Of a stretch of DNA of 64,000 bases, positions 1 to 8,640 are shown piece by piece. Both the position numbers and the translations under genes were made by a program. Under the pieces are notes generated by a model. The model was given only the letters and a program-made list of their open reading frames with translations. It had not been told where the DNA came from and searched no databases. The stretch is from Paenibacillus silviterrae. GTDB taxonomy: Bacteria; Bacillota; Bacilli; Paenibacillales; NBRC-103111. The stretch is from NCBI RefSeq assembly GCF_030167925.1, contig NZ_JASKUT010000001.1, positions 1,922,001 through 1,986,000 of the forward strand, read 5' to 3'. Each line of letters begins with the position of its first letter. Within the stretch, counting starts at the first letter, position 1.

Positions 1-284
1 AAAGGAACTCTGTGGAACAACAGGATCGACTTCACTTCTCCATACGCGCTGACGGACATATCCGGAAGCAGCATGTAGTCGTCAAAGTGCTCTCCGTAAG
101 CAAAAGAGGATATGGCGCTGACATCAATCTCCCCTTGAGCCAGCGCTTTATTGAGGCCGGTAGGCACTTGCTGCACTATTTTTAGCTCGCTGCCGAACGA
201 AGTTACGGGAAAATAATAAAACAGCGGCCATACGTTCGTGAAATCAATCCGCCCGATGCGAATTTCCCGCTGGTTCTTGTTCAT
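1..284 (-). CDS. mqnA: MqnA-like chorismate dehydratase, fragment
   Basis: The first 94 codons are present and the gene runs off the left edge. It starts at an ATG preceded by GATGGGG and overlaps the end of ubiX by 41 bases. The N-terminus reads IGRIDFTNVWPLFYYF, the pattern of MqnA-type periplasmic-binding-fold proteins that dehydrate chorismate in the first step of the futalosine route to menaquinone. The later stretch GEIDVSAISSFAYGE also fits. Next to ubiX and a UbiA-type prenyltransferase, this points to futalosine menaquinone synthesis. The family call rests on about a third of the protein; the rest lies outside the window. Confidence 0.75.
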   Translation of the reverse strand, partial: MNKNQREIRIGRIDFTNVWPLFYYFPVTSFGSELKIVQQVPTGLNKALAQGEIDVSAISSFAYGEHFDDYMLLPDMSVSAYGEVKSILLFHRVP

Positions 285-876
285 ATGTCATACCCCATCT
301 TTTAAACAATTGATGATCCAAATCCATGATGTCCAATACTTTGCCGACCAAGAAATCAACGATATCTTGAATCGTCTGCGGATGCTGATAAAAGGCCGGC
401 ATTGCGGGCACGAGCTTCACACCCATGCGGGCCAGCTTCAGCATATTTTCCAGGTGAATGGCATGAAGCGGCGTTTCTCTGGGCACAAGAATGAGCGGAC
501 GTCCTTCCTTCAGCATGACATCCGCCGTACGTTCAAGGAGGTTGTCCGAGGCTCCGTTCGCTATCGCCGACAGCGTCCCCATGGAGCAAGGAATAATAAC
601 CATCCCCTTGGTACGGAAGGAGCCGCTGGCCGTACTCGCGCCTACATCCTGAATAGGATGATACTGCAGCTTCCCCGGCAGTCCTTCGAATTCCCGGTTC
701 AACGTATCGGCTCTGCGGCCGGTGTCCCAGCCGAGCTCCTCCTTCAGCACCCTCCATCCCGCATCTGTAATGATAAGGTGGATATGCTCCCCTTGCGACA
801 GCAAAAACCGGCACAGCCGAACGCCATATGCCGCTCCGCTGGCGCCGGTCAAGCCGATGACCCATGGTCTCGTCAT
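244..876 (-). CDS. ubiX: UbiX-family flavin prenyltransferase
   Basis: A 210-aa protein of normal family length. UbiX enzymes make prenylated FMN for UbiD-type decarboxylases. Visible family motifs are IGLTGASGAAYGVRL at the N-terminus (flavin phosphate loop), ASGSFRTKGMVIIPCS in the middle, and RETPLHAIHLENM and VPAMPAFYQHP near the C-terminus. Its start overlaps the stop of the upstream prenyltransferase (ATGA type) and its end overlaps mqnA, so the three are very likely co-transcribed. In futalosine organisms UbiX/UbiD homologues are thought to decarboxylate the dihydroxynaphthoate ring. No UbiD gene is in the window. Confidence 0.9.
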   Translation of the reverse strand: MTRPWVIGLTGASGAAYGVRLCRFLLSQGEHIHLIITDAGWRVLKEELGWDTGRRADTLNREFEGLPGKLQYHPIQDVGASTASGSFRTKGMVIIPCSMGTLSAIANGASDNLLERTADVMLKEGRPLILVPRETPLHAIHLENMLKLARMGVKLVPAMPAFYQHPQTIQDIVDFLVGKVLDIMDLDHQLFKRWGMTYEQEPAGNSHRAD

Positions 877-1748
877 CCGTGATGCACCACCAAATCAATT
901 AACGTAAAGACGAACACCACAATGCTGAGAATACTGTTCAAATGGAAAAAAGCGATATTCACCTTCGTTAAATCCGTCGGTTTTACGATCCAATGCTCGT
1001 ACATGAGAAGTCCCGTAGCGATGAATACGCCGATTAGGTACCACCAGGTCAGATCCGTCAAGAAGAACAGGGCGAAAAATGCAAGAGCCGTAATCATATG
1101 AAACGACCTGGCGATCTTGAGCGCCTTCACCGTACCGAAACGACTAGGAATGGAGTATACGCCTTCCTTCCGGTCAAACTCCTCATCCTGTGTAGCATAA
1201 ATAATATCAAAGCCGGCCAGCCAAAAGACGATAGCAACATAAAATACGATCGCCGGGAAGGAAATCTCATTGGTGACGGCCACCCAGCCGCCCAGCGGGG
1301 CAAGCGCAATCGTCATGCCTAATACCAAATGACACGCCCATGTAAAGCGCTTGGTATAGGAATAAATCACCAGAAAAAACACGGCGATCGGCAGAAGCTT
1401 CATGGACAGCGAGCTTAAATTGGATGTTGCCCAAAACAACAGGAAAAAGGATAAAATAACATACATAATAGCTTCCTTCGAAGAGATTAAGCCGGCAGGA
1501 ATTGCTCTGAGTGCCGTACGCGGATTTTTCCCGTCGATCGTCTTGTCAATAATCCGGTTAAGACCCATAGCCGCTGTTCTGGCCCCTATCATAGCGAGCG
1601 TGACCCAGCCGATTTGCGCCCAGCTGGGCAAATGTCCTAAAACGACGACGGATCCTAGGAGAGCACCCATGAAGGCAAACGGCAGAGCAAAGATGGAATG
1701 CTCAAATTTAATCATTTCCAGGAATATTTTTGTCTTTTTCCAGAGCAA
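873..1748 (-). CDS. UbiA-family polyprenyltransferase (MqnP-like)
   Basis: A 291-aa multi-pass membrane protein that attaches a polyprenyl chain to an aromatic acid. The two Asp-rich motifs of the UbiA superfamily are present: NRIIDKTIDGKNPRT near residue 65 and YATQDEEFDRKEG near residue 185. Between them lie several hydrophobic helices. The start is TTG with AAGGGAG about 12 bases upstream; an internal ATG at MIKFEHS is an alternative. Annotators often call it 4-hydroxybenzoate octaprenyltransferase, but the neighbours (mqnA, ubiX, menG, hepS) favour the prenylation step of futalosine menaquinone synthesis. Confidence 0.85.
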   Translation of the reverse strand: MLWKKTKIFLEMIKFEHSIFALPFAFMGALLGSVVVLGHLPSWAQIGWVTLAMIGARTAAMGLNRIIDKTIDGKNPRTALRAIPAGLISSKEAIMYVILSFFLLFWATSNLSSLSMKLLPIAVFFLVIYSYTKRFTWACHLVLGMTIALAPLGGWVAVTNEISFPAIVFYVAIVFWLAGFDIIYATQDEEFDRKEGVYSIPSRFGTVKALKIARSFHMITALAFFALFFLTDLTWWYLIGVFIATGLLMYEHWIVKPTDLTKVNIAFFHLNSILSIVVFVFTLIDLVVHHG

Positions 1749-1783
1749 GTGTGATTACAACTCCCTTCATGACATGCTGCCGG

Positions 1784-2497
1784 TTATTCCATGGACTTCT
1801 TTCCGATATGGAGGGCGGCAACGCCCCCGGTAAGCGGATAAGCTTCAACTGAAGTAAGTCCGGTGTTCCGGAAGATCTCAGCCAGCTGCTTATGATCCGG
1901 GAAGGAGACAAGCGATTCCGGCAACCAACGGTACTGCTCATAGCTCTTTGCGAGCAGCTTGCCCAGCATCGGAAGCACACGCTGGAAATAAAAATAATAG
2001 ATCCCCTTAAACGGCTGCCATGTCGGCTTCGAAAGCTCCAGCGAAACCACGAGGCCTCCCGGCTTTACCACGCGCTGCATCTCTTTGATGACTTGAACCA
2101 GATCCGGCACGTTCCGCAGAGCAAACCCGATGGTCGCATAGTCAAACGTATTGTCCGCAAAAGGAAGCTCCATCGCGTTGCCGCGAATCAGCTTGATCTG
2201 CCTGTCCAGATGCAGACGTTTGATTTTGTCTGCCCCGACATCCAGCATGTTTTGACTAAAATCAAGTCCTACCACATCACCGGTCCCGCTTGCTTCCGCC
2301 AAGCTGATCGTCCAGTCACACGTACCGCAGCAAATATCGATGGCCTTGCTCCCCGGCTGAACATTCATCTTCTTCATCGTAAACTTGCGCCAGGCCTTAT
2401 GGCGGCGAAAGCTGAGAATATCGTTCATCACATCATATTTCGGGGCGATGCTTTCAAAAACAGAATGTACGAATTGTTCCTTGGATTTCGATGCCAC
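1784..2497 (-). CDS. menG: Demethylmenaquinone methyltransferase
   Basis: A 237-aa class I SAM methyltransferase that performs the last step of menaquinone synthesis. The SAM-binding loop [16 protein letters not shown] (about residues 54-69), the acidic [12 protein letters not shown] and the FALRNVPD motif are all UbiE/MenG signatures. GTG start, preceded by GAGGTG with good spacing. It follows hepS by 11 bases, the same hepS-menG pair as in B. subtilis. The downstream gene there is hepT; here the prenyltransferase, ubiX and mqnA come next instead. Confidence 0.93.
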   Translation of the reverse strand: MASKSKEQFVHSVFESIAPKYDVMNDILSFRRHKAWRKFTMKKMNVQPGSKAIDICCGTCDWTISLAEASGTGDVVGLDFSQNMLDVGADKIKRLHLDRQIKLIRGNAMELPFADNTFDYATIGFALRNVPDLVQVIKEMQRVVKPGGLVVSLELSKPTWQPFKGIYYFYFQRVLPMLGKLLAKSYEQYRWLPESLVSFPDHKQLAEIFRNTGLTSVEAYPLTGGVAALHIGKKSME

Positions 2498-2508
2498 GTA
2501 AGTTCACC

Positions 2509-3372
2509 TCATACTTCTTCTATAACTCTTGGTGCGTTAAGGTACTTTCTAAGCGGTTCACCGATATTCAGCAGCTCTGCTCCCAGCTTCTCCGACTCCA
2601 TCCCCTTCAGCTTGTCCTGCAGCTCCGAGAGGCAAGCATCCAGCATATCATAAAGCTGGGAAGAAACTTTGTACTTATGCCATACATAACGCAGCCTCGA
2701 ATGATCCGGTTCATCGGTTTGAAGCAGCTTGCGGTCATCCTTCGCGCCTGTCTGCAGAATAAGCCAGTAGCCCCAGCTGTCCCTGAATTCCTCAGCGCTC
2801 TCCGATCGGGTAATTTCCTGAATCAGCACCTCGCAACGGGTAAAAAGCCGAAGTATTTCCGGCCACAGCCCGCGCAGCCCTTCGTCCAGCAGGACGGAAA
2901 ACGATAAGAACAGCTGCGACCGGACCTCTACGGTTTGCCTGATGTACTCCTCTGCGGTAAGCTTGAGCTGCTTCATCGTCATATACATGTTCATCTTAAG
3001 ACGATTCGCCTCACAGATGGCCTGCGACAGCTTCCCGATCAAATCAATATGTCCTGCATGAGACAACAGGTAGTAAAAACGGCTGCTGAAATAATCTCCC
3101 GCCAGCACCTTAAGCTGACGTGAGCGGGCAGCCTTCATCTCCTTGGAATCATTGGTGATACTAACCATGTCATGGGTATCAAGTCCCATCTGAACCAAAG
3201 AGGTCACGAGTGTGTAAAGCTCGCTGTGTCCGGAAAGCGCACTGTGCCTATTCAAAAAAGCATACAGCAGCCGGGTGCGGAATTCAGGAAACACCGGCAG
3301 CTCCGTATGCTTAAGAATCATGTCGTGTTCGAAATATTTCCGGGCTATTTCGGGGATGCGATAAGAGTTCAT
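2509..3372 (-). CDS. hepS: Heptaprenyl diphosphate synthase component I
   Basis: About 287 aa, the small non-catalytic subunit of the two-component heptaprenyl diphosphate synthase that sets menaquinone chain length. Recognised from the N-terminal YRIPEIARKYFEHDMI, the all-helical composition and the position between mtrB and menG as in B. subtilis. The chosen start (ATG, MNSYRIP) has GGAGG six bases upstream; an in-frame start eight codons earlier has no such site. The catalytic partner HepT is not in the window and may lie past the left edge. Confidence 0.82.
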   Translation of the reverse strand: MNSYRIPEIARKYFEHDMILKHTELPVFPEFRTRLLYAFLNRHSALSGHSELYTLVTSLVQMGLDTHDMVSITNDSKEMKAARSRQLKVLAGDYFSSRFYYLLSHAGHIDLIGKLSQAICEANRLKMNMYMTMKQLKLTAEEYIRQTVEVRSQLFLSFSVLLDEGLRGLWPEILRLFTRCEVLIQEITRSESAEEFRDSWGYWLILQTGAKDDRKLLQTDEPDHSRLRYVWHKYKVSSQLYDMLDACLSELQDKLKGMESEKLGAELLNIGEPLRKYLNAPRVIEEV

Positions 3373-3478
3373 ATGTAAGCCTCCGAACCGTAACATAAAT
3401 CACGTTCTGACAATCTAAATTATTATAGCATAATCCGATCGTTTTTTCATAATAGACGTTTGGTTTTCATAAAAGTCT

Positions 3479-4003
3479 TCAGCTTTTTTGTTCGTATCGC
3501 TCTTGCCACTTCGGATAATACGTCATCCAGAAATGGGAATCCAAGTACTGCATCAGCTCATACGTGCTGGCCGGACGGGCCTTCGGCTCATTCGGGAGCC
3601 ATTTCTCCCTGCGGGCATCCGAAGCGACAAGAAGCTGTGTGCCGCCGCTTGCTTGCTCTTTCGAGCCGTCCAGCACCCGGACAAGCACTTGATTGATATT
3701 CGTCGAGGACGCGAAAAGATAGGTCGGGATTTCGTACAGATCCTTCACGACGTCGGTGTGCTCCGACGATGAGGTTGCCAGCAGATCAACCGAAACAATC
3801 GCATGGGTGATCTCAACCCGCCGGACCCGCAAGTGCAGCGGCATCTTGGTAATCACATCCACAATGTTCTCTTCAGACACCGGCTGTGGCTTTTGATGCT
3901 GAAATACTCCGCTGGATTCATCCAGCCTGGTTACCCATGATAAGCCTAAGGCTACCAGAACGGAGATCAGCGAGGTAGCCGCTATTTTCGTTAACCATTT
4001 CAT
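3479..4003 (-). CDS. Unknown membrane-anchored protein
   Basis: About 174 aa. I do not recognise the family. One hydrophobic N-terminal segment (MKWLTKIAATSLISVLVALG) followed by a mostly polar domain suggests an anchored extracytoplasmic protein with no lipobox cysteine. The ATG is preceded by GAGGGGGAAC. It lies between mtrB, which has its own terminator, and hepS, so it may have its own promoter. The domain has an alternating beta/alpha look (RVRRVEITHAIVSVDLLAT) and no catalytic motif I can name. Confidence 0.6.
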   Translation of the reverse strand: MKWLTKIAATSLISVLVALGLSWVTRLDESSGVFQHQKPQPVSEENIVDVITKMPLHLRVRRVEITHAIVSVDLLATSSSEHTDVVKDLYEIPTYLFASSTNINQVLVRVLDGSKEQASGGTQLLVASDARREKWLPNEPKARPASTYELMQYLDSHFWMTYYPKWQERYEQKS

Positions 4004-4090
4004 AAGGACCGTTCCCCCTCGGGCACTTAAACCTATCGCCATGATAGCGATGACTTGGCCAAGAATACCTGTCCTTATCATTGTACAACG

Positions 4091-4113
4091 AAAAAAAGCA
4101 GGCTATGCCTGCG
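4091..4113 (-). terminator. Terminator of mtrB
   Basis: Perfect stem GCAGGC/GCCTGC with a 3-base loop followed on the minus strand by seven T. It lies 14 bases after the mtrB stop. Confidence 0.85.
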
Positions 4114-4126
4114 GGAACATGAAAAA

Positions 4127-4351
4127 TTATTCCTCCGTTGTATCAATGATCCCATACTTGGTCATAATTACTGCCTTGCCGCGGATTTTCACTGCCGACG
4201 TATGGTCGGTAAACTGGGCAATCATAACCTCGCCCTTATCCAGCTTCTCTGTATGATGAAACTTCGTATCTTGGCCCCGGGTAAGTCCGATCACCTGCAC
4301 GCCGTTATCCTTTGCCTTTACTACAAAGTAATCATTATGTCCTGATTCCAT
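4127..4351 (-). CDS. mtrB: TRAP, trp RNA-binding attenuation protein
   Basis: A 74-aa protein, the usual TRAP length. TRAP forms an 11-subunit ring that binds (G/U)AG repeats in trp leader RNA when loaded with tryptophan. The family core is plain: [20 protein letters not shown], then [16 protein letters not shown], which carries the Thr/His and Lys/Arg residues for tryptophan and RNA contact. The ATG follows GGAGGAG. It sits between hbs and hepS as in B. subtilis, but no folE (mtrA) gene separates it from hbs; a tRNA gene does. The trp operon itself is outside the window. Confidence 0.96.
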   Translation of the reverse strand: MESGHNDYFVVKAKDNGVQVIGLTRGQDTKFHHTEKLDKGEVMIAQFTDHTSAVKIRGKAVIMTKYGIIDTTEE

Positions 4352-4440
4352 TGGCTCGTCTCCTCCATACTCATCTCTACTTACATTCTACTATGCCAAA
4401 AAAGGCGGTTCAGTGTCAAGAACGGCACAGCTTTCCATAA

Positions 4441-4473
4441 AAAAAGAAAAAGACACCGCTTTGACGATGTCTT
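4441..4473 (-). terminator. Terminator after tRNA-Pro
   Basis: Stem AAGACATCG/CGGTGTCTT (one G-U pair, 6-base loop) followed by TTTTTC and more T on the minus strand, five bases beyond the CCA end of the tRNA. Confidence 0.8.
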
Positions 4474-4478
4474 CCTCA

Positions 4479-4555
4479 TGGTCGGAGTAGCGGGATTCGA
4501 ACCCACGGCCTCACCCACCCCAAGGGTGCGCGCTACCAGACTGCGCCATACCCCG
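4479..4555 (-). tRNA. tRNA-Pro (anticodon GGG)
   Basis: 77 bases including an encoded CCA. The acceptor stem CGGGGTA pairs with TACTCCG. The D arm, a five-pair anticodon stem with loop TTGGGGT (anticodon GGG) and the T loop GGTTCGAATCC are all present. It decodes CCC/CCU. It lies alone between hbs and mtrB, not in an rRNA-linked tRNA cluster. Confidence 0.96.
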
Positions 4556-4657
4556 AATCAATGCCATTGGTTAATGCTAGGTTTTATTATAATTGCGTCC
4601 CCTGAAGTTGTAAAGTACCTTTCCTGCTTCCCGTCTGGAGAAAAAGAAAAAAGGCAT

Positions 4658-4700
4658 ATAAAAAGCGCCCTACCTCTTACTATCGAGATCAAGGACGCTT
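4658..4700 (-). terminator. Terminator of hbs
   Basis: Nine-pair stem AAGCGTCCT/AGGGCGCTT (one G-U) with a long loop, followed by TTTTTAT on the minus strand, 24 bases after the hbs stop. Confidence 0.6.
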
Positions 4701-4723
4701 GTGTCAGCAGATGCTATGTACTA

Positions 4724-4996
4724 TTACTGGATTCCATCTTTCAGAGCTTTACCAGGCTTGAATGCCGGAATTTTGCTGGAAGGAATCTCGATTTCTTCAC
4801 CGGTTTGCGGGTTGCGTCCTTTACGTGCGGAGCGCTCGCGAACCTCAAAGTTACCAAAACCTACGAGTTGAACCTTGTCACCGCTTTGCAAAGCTTCCGA
4901 GATCGCGTCAAACACGGCCTCAACTGCTTTGGTTGCGTCCTTCTTGGAAAGCTCGGAAGCTTCAGCAACCTTGTTGATCAAATCCGATTTATTCAT
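4724..4996 (-). CDS. hbs: DNA-binding protein HU
   Basis: A 90-aa histone-like protein that bends and compacts DNA as a dimer. The whole HU pattern is visible: [29 protein letters not shown], then [13 protein letters not shown] with the DNA-intercalating Pro, and FKPGKALKD at the C-terminus. The ATG is preceded by GGGGGGAGGTG; a GTG three codons earlier overlaps that ribosome binding site and is unlikely. Single gene between its own promoter and terminator, as in other Bacillales. Confidence 0.97.
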   Translation of the reverse strand: MNKSDLINKVAEASELSKKDATKAVEAVFDAISEALQSGDKVQLVGFGNFEVRERSARKGRNPQTGEEIEIPSSKIPAFKPGKALKDGIQ

Positions 4997-5059
4997 GCCA
5001 TTCACCTCCCCCCAAAGCGATCAAACCTCTTATTCTCTTTGTTCACCGTTTTAAAGAAA

Positions 5060-5089
5060 AATATACATGTTATGTGATGTACATATCAA
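5060..5089 (-). promoter_or_regulatory. SigA-type promoter of hbs
   Basis: TTGATA, 18 bases, TATATT on the minus strand, about 64 bases upstream of the hbs start codon. Confidence 0.55.
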
Positions 5090-5140
5090 GTAAATCAACA
5101 TTATAGTAATACAGCACTCCCCGATTTTCAAGAGAAAAAC

Positions 5141-5170
5141 AAAAAAATGCACCCTAAAGGGTGCATTTTG
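5141..5170 (-). terminator. Terminator of spoIVA
   Basis: Almost perfect hairpin AATGCACCCT/AGGGTGCATT with a two-base loop and a run of seven T on the minus strand, directly after the spoIVA stop. Confidence 0.92.
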
Positions 5171-5180
5171 GTGTGTTATA

Positions 5181-6659
5181 TTACAATATGATGGCAATTA
5201 ATCCGCCGGAGCCTTCGTTGATAATGCGACCAAGTGTTTCTTGAAGCTTGTAGCGCGCGTTGTCCGGCATCATGGCGAGCTTGCCTTGAATGCCCTCGCG
5301 TACGATGGAGTGCAGCGATCTGCCAAAAATATCGGACTCCCAGATCTTGAGCGGGTTGTCCTCGAAATCCTGCATCAAATAGCGGACGAGCTCCTCGCTC
5401 TGCTTCTCCGTACCGATGATCGGGGAGAACTCCGACTCCACATCCACCCGGATCATATGAATCGAAGGCGCGGTTGCTTTTAACCGAACTCCGAAGCGCG
5501 AGCCTTGGCGGATCAGCTCCGGCTCATCCAACGCCATCTCGGCCAATGTCGGCGGCGCGATCCCGTAGCCGGTCGTCTTGACCATTTCCAGCGCTTCCGC
5601 GAAATGATCGTACTCGCGCTTCGCATGCGTGAACTCCTGCATCAGCTGCAGCAGATGATCCTTGCCTCGGATTTCCACCCCGACGACTTCCTGAAGGATG
5701 CGGTCGTACAGCTCATCCGGCGCGTGCAAATCAATCTCCGCTACCCCTTGACCCATATTCATACCGGCTAATGCCGCTTTATCGATAAATTCATATTGCT
5801 CGAAGTTGCTGACTACGCGATCTACATCGCGCAAACGGCGAATATCCTGCACCGTTTCGCGAACGGAGTTTTCGAAGTGGGAACGAAGCCAGTGATTCTC
5901 CTCCAGCACCATGACCCAGCTTGGCAGGTTGACATTGACTTCATGCACAGGGAACTCGTAAAGCACCTCACGGAGCACACCTGTCATGTCGTCTTCGTTC
6001 ATATTGGCCACGCTTGTAACTACGACCGGGACGTCATGCTTCGCCTGCAGCTCGCTGCGGAGCTCTTGGGCGGCATCCGAGTTCGGCTTCGTGGAGTTCA
6101 CGATGACGATGAACGGCTTGCCGACTTCTTTTAGCTCAGCGATGATCCGGTCTTCCGCATCTACATAGGAGGCACGCGGAATTTCCGCGACCGATCCGTC
6201 TGTCGTAATGACTACCCCTAATGTTGCATGCTCTTGAATGACCTTGCGTGTCCCGATTTCGGCCGCCTCTTGGAACGGAATCGCTTCATCGAACCAAGGC
6301 GTGTTGATCATGCGAGGACCGTTCTCGTCTTCAGAGCCCTTTGCCCCTTCAATAACATAGCCTACGCAATCCACCAAGCGTACGTTGACATTCAGTCCTT
6401 CAGCCACATGCAGCTGCACTGCATTGTTCGGTACGAATTTCGGCTCCGTTGTCATGATCGTACGTCCTGCGGCGCTTTGCGGCAGCTCGTCGACAGCGCG
6501 GGCGCGCTCGGCTTCGTTTTGAATGTTAGGCAAGACGACTGACTCCATAAAGCGCTTAATAAACGTTGATTTTCCCGTACGGACCGCTCCAACGACCCCC
6601 AGGTAAATATCCCCGCCAGTACGCTCTGCAATGTCCTTAAAGATATCCACTTTTTCCAA
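5181..6659 (-). CDS. spoIVA: Stage IV sporulation ATPase SpoIVA
   Basis: A 492-aa protein, same length as the B. subtilis family member. SpoIVA polymerises by ATP hydrolysis on the outer forespore membrane and forms the base of the spore coat. The P-loop GAVRTGKS lies at residues 24-31 with Lys30 as in the known protein. VRLVDCVGYVIEGAKG and VIVNSTKPNS are further nucleotide-fold segments, and the C-terminus ends in a hydrophobic GGLIAIIL, the part that anchors to SpoVM and membrane. Single gene with its own terminator. It is normally SigE-controlled; CATACA-like bases upstream did not give a convincing promoter. Confidence 0.97.
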   Translation of the reverse strand: MEKVDIFKDIAERTGGDIYLGVVGAVRTGKSTFIKRFMESVVLPNIQNEAERARAVDELPQSAAGRTIMTTEPKFVPNNAVQLHVAEGLNVNVRLVDCVGYVIEGAKGSEDENGPRMINTPWFDEAIPFQEAAEIGTRKVIQEHATLGVVITTDGSVAEIPRASYVDAEDRIIAELKEVGKPFIVIVNSTKPNSDAAQELRSELQAKHDVPVVVTSVANMNEDDMTGVLREVLYEFPVHEVNVNLPSWVMVLEENHWLRSHFENSVRETVQDIRRLRDVDRVVSNFEQYEFIDKAALAGMNMGQGVAEIDLHAPDELYDRILQEVVGVEIRGKDHLLQLMQEFTHAKREYDHFAEALEMVKTTGYGIAPPTLAEMALDEPELIRQGSRFGVRLKATAPSIHMIRVDVESEFSPIIGTEKQSEELVRYLMQDFEDNPLKIWESDIFGRSLHSIVREGIQGKLAMMPDNARYKLQETLGRIINEGSGGLIAIIL

Positions 6660-6867
6660 TGAGAATCCCTCCTACAGGTTGTTTAAGGCGAAACTCGTAC
6701 ATGCTTTCGGACTAGTACAAATATATGTATGGCTTATGAAAATATGTATTATATTTATCTTTTTAATCACTCCTTGCTGCTGCCCTATCGCATGGTCAAG
6801 ATAGAGCCTCTTAGGCTTCACCTCTGACAAATATATGTGGGCTTGCTCCCGGATATTCAGGTTGAAC

Positions 6868-6905
6868 GAAAAAAACCTCCACTCCCGAAAAGGGGTGAAG
6901 GTTTA
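6868..6905 (-). terminator. Terminator of the yphF-like gene
   Basis: Hairpin AAACCT..CACCCC / GGGAGTGGAGGTT followed by seven T on the minus strand. Between it and spoIVA (6660-6867) I see no gene; a CATACATATA sequence near 6721-6731 is AT-rich promoter-like DNA only. Confidence 0.8.
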
Positions 6906-6918
6906 TATGAACTAACAT

Positions 6919-7644
6919 TTACGCTCCTGTTACCGGTACAGGCTGTCCATTGTGCCATCGGTAAGGAAACGAACGGGCAGGAACATAAAATGCCTCTTGA
7001 ACGAGCAGCCCCCGAAGATCCTGATCACCCTTGAGCTGGGCCTGAAGCTGCTTCTTATCAATTAAGCGCATGAGCTCCGGCGCGTAATCGATGGCCACCT
7101 GCCCTGAGTCATGAAGCAGCAGAGGAAGCTGAAGCTGGCGTGTATATACACTCGGTACTTCCACCGTTTTCTTGTTCATGAGCTCGAAGTCGATTTTTGA
7201 AAAGCCCGGAGCAACCGCGGCTCCTTTCGGCAGCTCGCCGTTATGGCTTCGCTTGTAATCGTCCACTTGCTTCTGAGCTTCGATAACCATTTGGAAGGAG
7301 GTAATATCCATCAGCTTTACGGTAGGCTTGGTTTCTACATCGACCAATACGTACATGGCCGTCCCGCCGTTTTCGAACGCATTTCCGGGGATGCTCCCCA
7401 AATACCTCCCGTTCAGCTTTTTGAAATCAATAGGGTATTTTTCGTAGATCGGCGTGGTCTCTTCACTATTTTTGATCGGAAGCACACCGGTTTTCTCTTT
7501 ATACTGATCCACCGCATTCTGAACGAGCATAATGCCTTCTCCGCTTGTCAGCTGATTCTCCTTACGCTGCTCGGCAGGGTACATACAGCCGCTTAGCAGA
7601 AGCAAAATCAGCAGCAGGGACAGCAATCCCGCTTGGCGCTTCAT
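6919..7644 (-). CDS. YphF-like lipoprotein
   Basis: A 241-aa lipoprotein: positive start, hydrophobic stretch and lipobox LLSGC with Cys20. The mature part has two similar halves, each beginning with a helix (VQNAVDQYKEKTGVLPI and IEAQKQVDDYKRSHNGELPK), which suggests an internal duplication. Position between spoIVA and gpsA matches yphF of B. subtilis, whose role is unknown. Its start overlaps the end of the ferredoxin gene by four bases, so it belongs to that operon. Confidence 0.72.
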   Translation of the reverse strand: MKRQAGLLSLLLILLLLSGCMYPAEQRKENQLTSGEGIMLVQNAVDQYKEKTGVLPIKNSEETTPIYEKYPIDFKKLNGRYLGSIPGNAFENGGTAMYVLVDVETKPTVKLMDITSFQMVIEAQKQVDDYKRSHNGELPKGAAVAPGFSKIDFELMNKKTVEVPSVYTRQLQLPLLLHDSGQVAIDYAPELMRLIDKKQLQAQLKGDQDLRGLLVQEAFYVPARSFPYRWHNGQPVPVTGA

Positions 7645-7982
7645 AGCTCCTCCTCCTTTCGTTGCAGCTCCAGCTGTCGACGGATCGCCGCCTTCAGAGG
7701 ATCCTCAGGCACCTCTACCTCTGCCTGCCCCACGATCTTCGTTTGACATGCCAACCGATAGCCTTGATCCGCCAGGCTTCCCAGCTTCAGCCGTTCCTTC
7801 TGGCTGATGGGGGACAAGCCTTGTCCGTCACGGACCACCACCTTGCACATCATGCAGGCGGCTTTCCCGCCGCACCGCACACGCAAGGTAACCCTGGCCT
7901 TTCCTGCTGCATCCAGCACGGTCGTACCGGGCCGAACTTCGATACGTTTCACCTCAGGCCAAAACGTGATCTGGGCCGCCAT
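7641..7982 (-). CDS. [2Fe-2S] ferredoxin, CX5CX2C type
   Basis: A 113-aa ferredoxin. Cluster cysteines are seen in RCGGKAACMMCKV (spacing CX5CX2C, the adrenodoxin-like spacing) with the fourth in RLACQT. The C-terminal 25 residues (AIRRQLELQRKEEEL) form a charged helical tail beyond the ferredoxin fold. TAATG overlap with the nucleotidyltransferase upstream and 4-base overlap with the lipoprotein downstream show tight coupling. An electron donor role is known for the fold, but the partner is unknown. Confidence 0.88.
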   Translation of the reverse strand: MAAQITFWPEVKRIEVRPGTTVLDAAGKARVTLRVRCGGKAACMMCKVVVRDGQGLSPISQKERLKLGSLADQGYRLACQTKIVGQAEVEVPEDPLKAAIRRQLELQRKEEEL

Positions 7983-8623
7983 TATGCCTCCGCCCCTTCC
8001 TGCGCCAATAGCTGCCGCAGCTTCTCGGCGAGCGGTTCAGCCATACGATTTCTAATGAGCAAAGTATCCAGAAGCTTCTCATGATCCGTACGATGGACGC
8101 TTCGGCAGAACGACGCAATGGCTTCATACCGGTCGGGACGGTCACGCAGCACATTGAATATCAGTTCATGCATCAAGGGCATCAGACGAACCTCCAGAGG
8201 CGTTTCATCCAGTGAACGAACCACTATGGATTGCGCGGCATGCTCATACAAGAACTGTGCTTCAACGATATACTCGCTATGTAAGGAACGAACCTCAAAG
8301 CCCCCGACCAGCTCTACCTTGCATCCGGCAATATCGTAATGACTTAATATCGATCGATAGATTCCCGTTTGACTTGAGACTTGCTGATCCGTCGCAAAGG
8401 CTCGTAACGCTTGATGCATCGACGCGGCATGCTTCGCGTCCACATACAAATCCAAATCCCGGGGAGCCCGGTTTAACGCAACTCCCTGCAGAAGCAGCCC
8501 CGTACTCCCGCCGACAAGCCATGGAATCGAGGCCCCTTCTAAGCTATTTCCTATTACGGTCAACGCCTCACGAAGAGGATCCGCGGGGGAGATCAACATG
8601 ACTTCATTTTCCTTGTTACCCAT
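7982..8623 (-). CDS. Nucleotidyltransferase-fold protein
   Basis: About 213 aa. The segment IPWLVGGSTGLLLQGV followed by RAPRDLDLYVD gives the GS...DxD signature of minimal/AbiEii-type nucleotidyltransferases; a third acidic position may lie in KVELVGGFE. Such proteins transfer NMP to protein, RNA or small molecules, and the target cannot be told here. No HEPN or antitoxin gene sits beside it, so a toxin-antitoxin role is not supported. It is translationally coupled to the downstream ferredoxin (TAATG) and lies 17 bases after the second one. Confidence 0.72.
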   Translation of the reverse strand: MGNKENEVMLISPADPLREALTVIGNSLEGASIPWLVGGSTGLLLQGVALNRAPRDLDLYVDAKHAASMHQALRAFATDQQVSSQTGIYRSILSHYDIAGCKVELVGGFEVRSLHSEYIVEAQFLYEHAAQSIVVRSLDETPLEVRLMPLMHELIFNVLRDRPDRYEAIASFCRSVHRTDHEKLLDTLLIRNRMAEPLAEKLRQLLAQEGAEA

Positions 8624-8640
8624 TCTAAAACAGCACCTTC

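Noticed and set aside
6660-6780. SigE promoter for spoIVA
   Set aside because: CATACATA resembles a SigE -10, but no good -35 lies 13-14 bases upstream.
7982-8623. Nucleotidyltransferase as the toxin or antitoxin of an AbiE/MNT system
   Set aside because: No HEPN, AbiEi or other partner adjacent; the neighbours are ferredoxins.
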